Shown here in pieces: positions 10,125 to 19,500 of a DNA stretch of 64,000 bases. Position 1 is the first letter of the stretch; each line of letters opens with the position of its first letter. The stretch comes from JBARDN01 sp963755705 (lineage in GTDB: Bacteria; Desulfobacterota; Binatia; Binatales; Binataceae), in NCBI GenBank assembly GCA_963755705.1, contig CAVWKW010000001.1:682001-746000 (forward strand), written 5' to 3'. The notes under the pieces were generated by a model. It ran no database searches, was not told where the DNA came from, and was given only the letters and a program-made list of their open reading frames with translations. Both the position numbers and the translations under genes were made by a program.

Positions 10125-12199
10125 ACAGAAGATCGCTTCGCAGCATCTCGCCCGGCTGGCCATGGTCTATGTGCGCCAATCGACGCTCGATCAGGTGCGC
10201 CATCATCATGAAAGCCGCCGTCGTCAGTACCAGCTCGCTGAACATGCGCGAGGGCTGGGGTGGAAAGAAGTGATTGTCGTCGACGAGGATCTGGGCAAGT
10301 CTGGAGCGAGCAGCGCCAAGCGCACCGGCTTTCAGCGCCTGGTGGCTGAAGTTGGGCTAGGTCGGGTCGGAGCGGTGTTGAGCATCGAGGTCTCGCGCCT
10401 GGCGCGCAACAACCGCGACTGGTACCACCTGCTGGATCTGTGCGGCTTGATGGACACCGTCATCATCGATGACGAAGGCATCTACGACGTCCGCCAGCCC
10501 AATGATCGGCTCCTGTTGGGGCTTAAGGGCACGTTGAGCGAAGCCGAGTTGAACTGGTTCCGTCAGCGCGCCCAGGCCGGACTTATCTCGAAGGCGCAAC
10601 GGGGTGAACTAATCCTTGGGTTGCCGGTCGGTTACATCAAAGCCGCGGACGAATCGAGAAGCATCCCGACCGCAGAGTGCGCGAAGCGATCGAAGGACTG
10701 TTCAGAAAGTTCGTGGAGTTGGGCAGCGCGCGCCAGTGCTGCTCTGGCTGCGGCAGCATGACATTCGGTTGCCGTCAACCTCTGTCGCCGACGACAGCGA
10801 ACCCGGTTGGCGGCTGCCGGTCTATCAAACCATCATCAAGCTCCTGAAGAATCCGATCTACGCTGGCGCGTATTGCTTCGGACGAACGGAGACCCAGACG
10901 CGAGTGATCGACGGGAGGGCACACAAAGTCCGCGGCCAACGCCGGCAGCGCGAGGATTGGACCGTATTGCTGCGCGATCATCACGAGGGTTATATCGGGT
11001 GGGAAGACTACGAACGCAACCAGCGGCTGCTGGCTGAAAACGCGCAGATGAAGGGATCGATGGTGAGAGGTGCGGCGCGCACGGGAGCGAGTCTACTGGC
11101 TGGATTGCTGCGCTGTGGTCGCTGCGGACGTAAACTTCACGTCGCCTACTCGGGTAGTCGTGGACAGGTGCCGCGCTATCACTGCTGCGGTGCCGCGATC
11201 AATCACGGCAGCGACTTCTGCATCTCCTTCGGGGGCTTGCGCGTCGACGAAGCGGTTGGGCGGGAGGTCATCGCGGTGCTGGCTCCGGGCGCGATCGAGG
11301 CCGCGCTCAAAAGCGCGACAGACGCGGCAGGCTCACAGAACCAATTGCAACGCGCGGTGGCGCTCGAGCTTGAGCAGGCTGAGTACGAAGCCGAACGTGC
11401 AAGGCGGCAGTTCGACGCGGTTGAACCCGAGAATCGGCTGGTGGCGGCGACCCTGGAGGCGCGCTGGGATGCGGCCCTGCGATCCGTCAATGGACTTCGT
11501 GCTCGGCTGGAAACTTTGCGTGGAGAGCGCGGAGCGCACCCACTTCCCGATCGCGCGAAACTGTTAGAACTCGCGGGCCAGTTCGCCAAGGTATGGCATC
11601 ACCCGGCCGCGGATCAGCGGATCCGGAAACGCTTGGTTCGGCTGCTCATCGAAGAGATCGTTGCGACGGTCAACCAGGCCGAGCCGTCAATCGAGTTGGT
11701 CGTCCATTGGAAAGGCGGCAAACATACCGCGCTGAAAATCCTTAAGAATCGCACCGGCCAGCATAGTCGCTCCACCGATCGCGAAGTGGTCGAGGTGGTC
11801 CGGGAACTCGCCCGCCGTGTACCGGATGGGCAGATCGCTCGAATACTAAATCGCCTCGGCTACCACACCGGAGTCGGTAACGGCTTTACCGAACATCGGA
11901 TCGTGAGCCTGCGCAACTATCACGGTATCGCAGTCTACAAGCCAGACTCCGCGCCCACAGCCATGACCATCGAGAAAGCTGCCGCGCAGCTCGGCGTCAG
12001 TACGGCCACCGTACGACGCATGATCGAAGCGAAGCTGATCGAAGCCAGACAACCGGTCCCTTACGCGCCTTGGGCGATCGATCCGGGGGTACTTTCCACC
12101 CACTCGGTGAAACAGGCGGTCGATGCGGTTAAATCGGGCCGTAAGCTTCCGCGGACTGAACCCGCGCAACAACTAACCCTAGTAAAATCAATTACATAG
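10114..12199 (+). pseudogene. Large serine recombinase, broken by two frameshifts
   Basis: The N-terminal resolvase domain starts at the ATG at 10114 with the nucleophile Ser23 in YVRQSTLDQV, then IEVSRLARN and the recombinase domain (NPIYAGAYCFGR). A zinc ribbon (LLRCGRCGRKLH ... YHCCG), a coiled region rich in A, E and R, and a C-terminal helix-turn-helix (AAAQLGVSTATVRRMI) follow. The frame changes near 10657 (one base lost) and near 10735 (a second base lost); the middle stretch reads HPDRRVREAIEGLFRKFVE in the third frame. Both shifts lie between the catalytic and DNA-binding domains, so no full enzyme can be made unless these are sequencing errors. Confidence 0.85.
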
Positions 12200-12228
12200 C
12201 GAGGTGGGCATTATGGCGTTGGATCGGA

Positions 12229-12555
12229 GGGTCCCAGGAACACTACGTTCTCGGCGCGCTCGACGAAGGCCAGACTCGCAAGCTCCATGATCTGCTTGCG
12301 CGGCGCGCCGACCGCGAAGCCGAAGTCGTATTGGTCCAGCGTCTTGATCGCGGGGAAGCCGGCCACCCGCGCGAACATCTCGCGCGCCCGCGCCCGGCGC
12401 GATTCGCGCTCGGCGACCAGCAGCTCCTCGAGGAAGTCGGCAAACGAAGTGCGCTTCTCGGCTGCGGTTTGCGCCAGCGCCGAATACTGCATCGCGACCC
12501 CGCCGAGCCGCAGCTCGTTACACAGATCGATCAGTCGTTCATGCTGGATGCTCAT
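12229..12555 (-). pseudogene. istB: istB, 5' part (N-terminal 109 residues)
   Basis: Starts MSIQHERLIDLCNELRLGG at the ATG at 12555, which overlaps the istA stop as ATGA, the usual translational coupling in IS21 elements. It contains the IstB N-terminal helical domain and ends at VVFLGPS, the first half of Walker A. The GA crossover follows, and the rest of the gene is at 9174-9632. Excising 9633-12228 puts both parts in one frame. Confidence 0.88.
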
Positions 12556-13589
12556 CGCGCCTCCACCGCCGTGATCAGTGCTTCGTAGATCCGCAGCGGA
12601 TGCTGGTAGCCCTGCGGTAGCGGCGCCGGGCGCTGCGGACGGGCCGGCTGGATCGCTCCCGGCCACGGCGCGGGAATCGGTTGCAGCCGCTCGCGCTCAT
12701 GTTCGAGCCGCACCAACGGGACCTCGCCGATGGTCGCGTGCACGCGCGCATTGGCAACCTCGCGCAGCCACGTCCCGACCCGCGCGTTGGCGGTGTCGCG
12801 ATCGACCTTGAGCCCCTCGGGACTGAGCTGGCTCGCCAGCGGCACATAGAAGCTTGCGCGCAGATAACGGATGAAGCGTTCGACCTTGCCCTTGGTCCGG
12901 GGGCGATAGGGCTGGCACAGCCGCGGCACCAAGCCGTGATGATGCGCGAAGTCGAGGAAGGTGCGGTTGTAGCGGTGCAGCCCCGGCCCGTAGCGATCCC
13001 GATCGGTCACCACCGTCCGCATGTTGTCGTACAGCACTTCGCGCGGCACTCCACCGAAGTAGTGGAACGCGCACTCGTGGCAGCCGAGCAGCGTCTCCAT
13101 CCGCTCTTCGGTGACGAACTCGACGTAAGTCGCCCGGCTCCAGCCCAGCGTCGCGATGAACACCGACAACCGATCGCGGCCGCGCCGGATGGTCGCGAAG
13201 TCCGCCTGCATCTGGCGCCCCGGCTCGGTCTCGAACCGGATCAGCGGCTCCGGCGCGGCCACCGGTCTGAGCGTCGCCAGGTGATCCTTCAGGATGCTGA
13301 TCCCGCCCGAATAGCCCAGCGCCCGCAGCTCACGCAGCAGCACCGTCGCCGGAATCCACTCCGGCGCCGCCGCCTTCACCCGCTCCGCGATGTATTGCGT
13401 ATACCGATCGAGCTTGCGCGGACGCACGCCTCGCTCGTAATGCGGCAGTCCGTTGCCACGTAAATAACGCCGCACCGTGTTGCGCGAAACCTCGAGCATC
13501 CGCGCAATCTCCCGGATGCTCTTCCCTTGCCTGCTCAAAACCCGGATCTCCACCGCTCGCTCCACCACCAGCATCAGGCCCTCCACCAA
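12552..13589 (-). CDS. istA: IS21-family transposase IstA
   Basis: 345 residues. N-terminal helix-turn-helix (SIREIARMLEVSRNTVRRYL), then the DDE catalytic core with Asp in MQADFATI, Asp in YDNMRTVV and Glu in KGKVERFIRYL. The frame looks intact. IstA cuts and joins the IS ends but needs IstB for target capture, and istB here is split, so the element should be inactive in cis. Length is at the short end for IstA. Confidence 0.9.
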   Translation of the reverse strand: MVEGLMLVVERAVEIRVLSRQGKSIREIARMLEVSRNTVRRYLRGNGLPHYERGVRPRKLDRYTQYIAERVKAAAPEWIPATVLLRELRALGYSGGISILKDHLATLRPVAAPEPLIRFETEPGRQMQADFATIRRGRDRLSVFIATLGWSRATYVEFVTEERMETLLGCHECAFHYFGGVPREVLYDNMRTVVTDRDRYGPGLHRYNRTFLDFAHHHGLVPRLCQPYRPRTKGKVERFIRYLRASFYVPLASQLSPEGLKVDRDTANARVGTWLREVANARVHATIGEVPLVRLEHERERLQPIPAPWPGAIQPARPQRPAPLPQGYQHPLRIYEALITAVEAR

Positions 13590-13606
13590 GGACTACCTCA
13601 CGTCTG

Positions 13607-13660
13607 GGTGGGTCAGTTTTCAATCGGCGACCCTGGGTCACTTTTGCACCGGCGGCTACA
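13607..13660 (-). repeat. IS21-family right terminal region
   Basis: Read on the minus strand it starts TGT at 13660 and carries two related blocks ending in TGACCC. The inner 26 bp match the left end perfectly in inverted orientation. It lies 18 bp upstream of istA. Confidence 0.8.
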
Positions 13661-13679
13661 CCAGACAGTCTGACGCACA

Positions 13680-14954
13680 TCAGGAACGAGAGGTCGTGCC
13701 GCCGATCACTAGTACTTTGCCATTATCCAGAAGAACAGCCCGGTGATCGATGCGAGGTGTGGTCATGTTTCCCGTCGGAGTAAATTTGTTTGTGGCCGGA
13801 TCGTACAACTCGGCCGTCGCGAGATCTCGGAGCACGTGATTCGGAGCGCGACCATTGCCGCCGGCGATTAGCACCTTCCCGTTTCGAAGGGTAGTTACGC
13901 TGCAATTCGTTCGCTCGGCCGGTGTAGGCTCTGTCGGGCGAAACTTTTGGGTCTTCGGGTCGAACAGCTCGGCATGCAATACGCCTTCCAGTGTGTCCAT
14001 GTTGATGCAACCCGCGACGAAAATCCGACCGTCTGGCAACGGTGCGACGCGGCAGTCCGCCAACGCCCCGTCTATTGTGGGTCCCTCAGTGAACTTGCCG
14101 GAAGATGTATGGTATAGCTCCGACGGTGTTCTCTCCGAGCGACCCGTTTGCTCGGTGTAGCCTCCTACAATAAAAACCGTTCCAGGATCGATCCGAGCGG
14201 CAGCGAGCGAATACCACCAAAAGTGCAATATCGAATCTCCCGTATGGACAAAGTTACCACTTTTCGGTTCGTAGAGTTCAGCTGTCTCAATCGGATGACT
14301 AACCCCCCAGGATGAATCATAACCATCTGCAATCAGAACATTACCGTTGCCGAGTAGCGTGGCAACATGTCCGGCTCGCGCCGATGGCCTCGTGCTGGTC
14401 TGAGTAAACCGTCCGGTCTCAGGGTCATATATCTCCGCGCCCGGAGTTTGCTCGGTCGCGCCTTCACCCCCAAAGATCAACACTCTGCCGTCACGGAGGA
14501 GTGTCGCAGTGTGATCCGTGCGGGCCTCCAGCATCGCTCCGGTCGCGATGAATTGGCCGCGACTTGGAACAAAGAGCTCCGCGCTTGCGATCGGAACATG
14601 CTTCGCATCCTGCCCACCGGTCACCAGAACGTTTCCGTTATTCAGAACGGTCGCACAAAAATACATGCGCGGGGTAAGCATTTTTCCTGTTCTCGTAAAC
14701 ACTCCGCTTTTCGGATCATATACCTCAGTTGAGACAAGCATTTTGGCGATGCTTCCTGCAATCGATATGCTTCCTTCATCTGCAACAACTCGCTGTGTGG
14801 ATTGCCCGGTCAATTCAGGTGTGCTCCCTCCGTAAGCGCTGGCCGCCGATATCAAAAAGACAACCGCCAAGAAAAAGAAAGCGTGTTGGCGGAATATCTG
14901 GACCCGACGCAGGGGGATAGAGTATCTATCCAAATTTGGTGAGGTCGGCATCAT
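13680..14954 (-). CDS. Exported kelch-repeat protein (cargo)
   Basis: 424 residues with a signal segment (HAFFFLAVVFLISAASAYG at about 25-43). Seven or so repeats of about 50 residues follow, each with A-(E)-L-Y-(D/E)-P-x-(S/T)-x-x-F and a-T-L-L-x-N-G-x-V-L-(I/V)-x-G-G, the hallmark of kelch blades. A single beta-propeller is likely, acting outside the cytoplasm as a binding surface; no catalytic residues are evident. It is the last gene of the minus-strand cargo run and ends just inside the IS21 boundary. Base composition is lower in GC than the chromosome. Confidence 0.8.
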   Translation of the reverse strand: MMPTSPNLDRYSIPLRRVQIFRQHAFFFLAVVFLISAASAYGGSTPELTGQSTQRVVADEGSISIAGSIAKMLVSTEVYDPKSGVFTRTGKMLTPRMYFCATVLNNGNVLVTGGQDAKHVPIASAELFVPSRGQFIATGAMLEARTDHTATLLRDGRVLIFGGEGATEQTPGAEIYDPETGRFTQTSTRPSARAGHVATLLGNGNVLIADGYDSSWGVSHPIETAELYEPKSGNFVHTGDSILHFWWYSLAAARIDPGTVFIVGGYTEQTGRSERTPSELYHTSSGKFTEGPTIDGALADCRVAPLPDGRIFVAGCINMDTLEGVLHAELFDPKTQKFRPTEPTPAERTNCSVTTLRNGKVLIAGGNGRAPNHVLRDLATAELYDPATNKFTPTGNMTTPRIDHRAVLLDNGKVLVIGGTTSRS

Positions 14955-14962
14955 CGAATATG

Positions 14963-15201
14963 TTAATTACTGCCACCAACAATCAGGACTCTGCCGTCTT
15001 TGAGCAAGACCGCCAAATGACCCGAGCGAGCAATCATCATAGAACCCATACTCGAAAATTTACCGGACCGTGGATCGTACAACTCTGCGGTCGCCAGTGC
15101 GCGTACGAATGGACGTCGCCCGCTCAAGATAGAGCCGCCCGCGATGAGTACAGTGCCATTAGGAGGCAACGTCGCGTACCAGAACTGCGCGGTTCGATCA
15201 T
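14963..15201 (-). pseudogene. Remnant of a kelch gene (C-terminal blades only)
   Basis: Reads IEPRSS, then after a one-base frameshift YATLPPNGTVLIAGG, ELYDPRSGKF, and ends in GHLAVLLKDGRVLIVGGSN and a stop. It parallels the last 80 residues of the neighbouring kelch protein (15268-16470), which end in VLLKDGRVLIAGGSD. No start or signal peptide is present. It looks like a partial tandem duplication between the two full kelch genes. Confidence 0.65.
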
Positions 15202-15267
15202 CGGGCCGATCCGTCGGTTAGCGAGAATTTAGCCCTATTGTATGATACCTCCCAGCATCGAATCGTC

Positions 15268-16470
15268 TCAGTCGCTGCCACCAGCAATCAAGACCCTGCC
15301 GTCTTTGAGCAAGACCGCTCGGTGGCCCGAGCGCGGGACCGTCATCGAGCCAGTAAGCGAAAATTTTCCCAATGCCGGATCATACAACTCGGCGCTCGCC
15401 GTGCTGCGATAATCCTTGAACTCTTTTTCACTTTGGGAGATACCTCCGGCGACGAGTACATTACCGTTGGCGAGTAACGTCGCGCTATTCATACTGCGCG
15501 GTTCGATCATGGCACCGGTAGGTATAATTTGTCGGTTGTTTGGGTCGTACAAGAAGGCGCGCTGACCATCGTAACATCCAGTGACCAAGACCTTTCCGTC
15601 GGAAAGGTAGGTGGAGGTGCAGTCAAACAGCCAATGGTTACCCATATCCCCAGCGGCAGCAAAGGTACGTGATTTTGGATTGTACGACTCGATAGGTGCC
15701 ACGGCGTATCCACCGGAACGTCCTCCGATGATCAATATGTTGCCGTCCTCTAGAGTAATGGCCGTGGCGTTCGAGACATCTTGTGTCATCTTGCCGGTTT
15801 TGAAAAACTGCTTTGTTTTTGGATTGTAAAGCTCGGCGCTCGAATAACCGTGATCAGGACCGTCGCCCGGATCCCATCCTCCGGCGATCAGTACCTCGCC
15901 GCTAGGGAGTAGCGCGGCAGCGGCATCGGCTCGGGCCGTGCTTGGTCTGCCTGCTCGTTCGAATCGGCCGGTCGTAGGATCATAGAGTTCCGCCATAGTC
16001 GGTGGCGCGGAGAGGTTGTCACCGCCCGCGATCAGCACCTCGCCATCGTTGAGAAGGGTGGCGGTCTGCGACTCACGTCCAACTTCCAGATTGCCGGTTT
16101 TGGCGAAGGTTGCGGTCCGCGGATCGTACAATTCTGCGCTAGCCTCGACCCTATCGTATGCTCTTAAACCGCCCACGAATAATACTCTTCCGTTCTTTAG
16201 TATCGTCGCGGAGCCTCCTTGGCGCGCCGCAATCATATCCCGGGTACGGGTGAACGTTCCGGTCTTAGGGTCGTAGAGCTCGGCGCTTTTGAGGTACTTG
16301 GGAAGTGTCTCGCCTCCTGCTTTTCGTAGTTCCGCGGCTGAAACCGTTGATCTGATCAACAAAACACTTTTTTCAGCGAAAAGTCCGACAGAAACGCCGA
16401 TTATCAGCCATAGTATACCTCTAACAAATTTTCTGATGGGACTTCTCCTCTCTCCGTCGTTAACGGCCAT
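15268..16470 (-). CDS. Exported or membrane-anchored kelch-repeat protein (cargo)
   Basis: About 400 residues from the ATG at 16470; the frame opens 48 bp earlier. A hydrophobic segment (GILWLIIGVSVGLFA) near residue 20 is a signal anchor or signal peptide. Kelch blades with AELYDPKTGTFTRT and ATILKNGRVLFVGG motifs fill the rest, enough for one propeller. It is paralogous to 13680-14954. The gene begins about 50 bp after the RHS gene stop on the same strand, so the two are probably co-transcribed. It does not look like an immunity protein. Confidence 0.8.
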   Translation of the reverse strand: MAVNDGERRSPIRKFVRGILWLIIGVSVGLFAEKSVLLIRSTVSAAELRKAGGETLPKYLKSAELYDPKTGTFTRTRDMIAARQGGSATILKNGRVLFVGGLRAYDRVEASAELYDPRTATFAKTGNLEVGRESQTATLLNDGEVLIAGGDNLSAPPTMAELYDPTTGRFERAGRPSTARADAAAALLPSGEVLIAGGWDPGDGPDHGYSSAELYNPKTKQFFKTGKMTQDVSNATAITLEDGNILIIGGRSGGYAVAPIESYNPKSRTFAAAGDMGNHWLFDCTSTYLSDGKVLVTGCYDGQRAFLYDPNNRQIIPTGAMIEPRSMNSATLLANGNVLVAGGISQSEKEFKDYRSTASAELYDPALGKFSLTGSMTVPRSGHRAVLLKDGRVLIAGGSD

Positions 16471-16518
16471 TCGGAGATCGACCTCTTCCGCAAAGCGTTG
16501 GTTACTTACGCAACTCAA

Positions 16519-19500
16519 CTATTGCGTAATATCAGAACCAAACATCAGCGAGCATCCACCGCCTGCGCATATGTCCGTAAACATACCCAAAAGCCTCTGT
16601 GGAGGACCTCCCGAGAAATTCCAGTAGAATTCGAAAGTGGCGATTCGTTTCGCATCCGCTGCAGGAACAGGGCCAATCCAAAATGCGATAGGGGCTACCT
16701 GTCCTCCTGAGTGTATTCCATTGTAATGTGGGCCTTCCGGCCACACTCTGTAAAACTGAATACCACCTAAATCGGCTCCATTGAATGCTTCAATGAAAGC
16801 TAGTTCCGAAGCTTCTTGGGATTGCTCAAAAATGCTCTCGCTAGTGCGCGGAATGGTTGGTAACACACATCCCCCATTGGGCAAACTAACATATCCTTTA
16901 ATGCACATTTGTTCATCATACGAAAAAAAACCATTGATTAGCGATACGCCTACGTCAGTGCGACCGACAAATGCGGCCAATGTCTTTGGGGAAATGACAC
17001 TCGTTTCATTGAAGATAATATTACCAATAGTATTTACCAAATCCGTGTTAGGGACCGAAGTCGCACCAGAGGGATCGTCGAACATGACTGGGCTGTCTTC
17101 GGCATATGCGTAAGCAGACGATAGCTGTTCCGCAGGATCTGTTGATATGAATCTCGCAAGTGTTGGCGAATAATAGCGCGCGCGGTAATAGTAGAGACCG
17201 GTGCCGTCATTCTCTCTACCAGTATATTGGTACGGATTATTACTTGTGGCGCCAGTCCCTTTCACATTCCCAAAAGGATCATAGGTATACTGCGTCTGAA
17301 TTGTGCCGCTTGAGTCGGCTAGGGCTATCGTGGAACCAAGCGCATCGGTCAGATACGTCCAACTGCCAGATGCGTCGCTTCGCAGAAAATACTGGTCCAA
17401 GCCATCATCGAGCATGTTCGCTGTCAACGTTCCGTTCTGAATCTCCTGAAGGGAATTAACGCCGTCATATAGATACTGCGTCGTTATGCCATTTACTGTC
17501 TTACTGATGCGACGTCCAAATGCGTCATAGACAAAGCTCGCGGCGCTAGTACCCGAAATGGATATTAGATGGTTTCGTGCATCCCATATGTAGGTGTTTG
17601 TTCCATCGGTTAGAAGATTGCCATTAGCGTCGTACGAGAAACTCGTTGCGCCTGAGACATTGAGCTGGTTCGCCAGATCATAGGTGTTCGCAGCAACTGG
17701 TTGAGGCACGAAAGTATTTGCGAAACTCCCGCTAGTATTGATGATTCTTCCGAGCGAATCGTAGCTGTAAGCTAGGTCTCCGAGAGGGTTGCCATTTAAG
17801 GAATACGAAAGCGATGCGAGCCGCGACGCCGCATCATAAGTATAGGTGGCGACAATGCCATCGGGCAGCGTAGCGGTACTACGTCTACCAGCGCTGTCGT
17901 AGGCTATGGCAACAGCTGTGCTACCTTGGGTCAATGACGTCAGGCGCGAGTTCCGGTTGTAGGAGTAGATAACGGGCGGTTGACCGGCGACGGTCATTGA
18001 TAACCGTCGCCCGAGGTTATCGTATGTATATGAAACTGTGCCTAGAGGGGTCACTTCGCTGGTCAGATCATCGAGGGAATCGTAAGTTCGGGTGATCGTT
18101 CCGCCTTGGGAATCCACGACCTGGGTGATCCGGTCTGCGCCGTCGTAGGTGTAAGTGATGGTGCTCTCGTAGCTTCCATTGTTGGCACCAAAGCCGACAA
18201 AGATTCGGCGGTTGACTCCATCGTAGCTGTAGACGGTGATCTTTCCGCGAGCATCTGTTTGGCTTATGACGTTTCCCATTGCGTCGTAAGCATAGGTTTC
18301 AGCCCGATTCAAGGGATCAGCTTCGCTCGCGAGGCGATTGCTGTTGTTATAGCTGAAGGCGTACACACCGCCGCGCGGATCAGTTAGGCTAGCGAGACTT
18401 CCCAACAGGGTATATTGAAAAGACGTAGAGTTACCGAGGGGATCGGTAATCTGGAGCGGACGGCTCATCGAATCATAGGTCAGCGAAGTGACGCTGCCAG
18501 CCGGGTCGGTCATGCTGACGACCCGACCAAGAACGTCGGTGAAGTTTTGAAAGGTATTGCCGAGAGAATCCGTTGCGCCGATTGAGTCGCCCTGCGTACT
18601 GTAACCAAACGTCGTCAAGACGCCGGCCGCATCTGTGTTGGTCAAGAGTTGACCCGACGGATTGTACGTAAGGTTCACTCGAGCGCCAGAAGGGTCGGCC
18701 ACGGCAGCCGGGTTCCCGTTAGTATCGTAGCTAACGGAATAAGCGCTGCCGGTGGGGTCTGTGAAACCAGTCATTAGATTTGAAATTGGATCGTAAGTGA
18801 TTGTGGTAGTAATTGCTTGCTGCGTTCCTGCCAGCGCAGTCATCCCGGTCATGTTGCCCAGCGCGTCGTAGGTGTAACTCGTTTGGCGGCCTAGCGGGTC
18901 AGTCATAGAAAGCATGAGCTCGGTATTCGGATCGCGCTGGAAGGTAACTACCTGCTGCTCGGGCTTTCCAACCGCCCGCGTATCGCTAATCACGTATCCA
19001 TTAGCGTCAAAAGTCAGATGCCGGGTAAAACCTCGGGGATCAGTCAGGTCGGCGGCGGTCACATTGTTGTTCTGGTCAGTAGTGTAGGCGTATTGCCAAG
19101 TGCTGCCGTCTACGAGCGTCTGTTGAGCAACACGGCCATTTGCATCGTATTGATTGGAGACGTGAACATTGCCATCAGGGGTCGTGATAGTCGCGAGTCG
19201 CCCCGAAGAGTCGTATGCGTACGACGTTGTTCCTCCAGCCACATCTATTACCCCGGCCAGGCTCCCAGCGTTGTCATAAGTATACTGAACCGTACGACCT
19301 CCCTCATCCTGCACGCTTGTTACCCGGTGGCTCGAATCGTAAGTGAAATAAAGCCAGCGTCCATTCGGAGAAACGATGGTATTTACGTTGTTGTTAGCAT
19401 CACGGCGAATCTCGAGAACATTGCCATTTTGGTCCTGAATCTCGCTTAGCATCGAGCCGGCAGCGAAAATCATCTTGCCGCCCCTCTTCAGCGACAGAGT

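Larger units (their letters stand above)
9633..12228 (+). mobile_element. Serine-recombinase element inserted in the Walker A codons of istB (2596 bp)
   Basis: The junctions share only the dinucleotide GA: left at 9631-9632 after gcccatcccc, right at 12227-12228 before gggtccc. Joining them regenerates an uninterrupted istB frame coding GPSGMGK. The element carries two small overlapping frames and a large serine recombinase, all on the plus strand. A two-base crossover and no target duplication are what serine recombinases leave. Joining the two element ends gives a near-symmetric site around GA (ATCG-GA-CGAT), as expected for attP. Confidence 0.85.
9054..13660 (-). mobile_element. IS21-family insertion sequence, disrupted
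   Basis: istA and istB on the minus strand are flanked by inverted ends. The outer tips both begin TGT and share CGCCGGT and TGACCC, and a 26-bp perfect inverted repeat is present at 9092-9117 and 13607-13632. The flanking bases CCAG occur on both sides (9050-9053 and 13661-13664), consistent with a 4-bp target duplication. Without its 2596-bp internal insert it is about 2.0 kb, a normal IS21-family size. Confidence 0.88.

Noticed and set aside
19018..19449. Frames opposite the RHS and LamG genes
   Set aside because: They run antisense to strongly periodic repeat proteins, which opens long shadow frames; no ribosome sites or family features are present.
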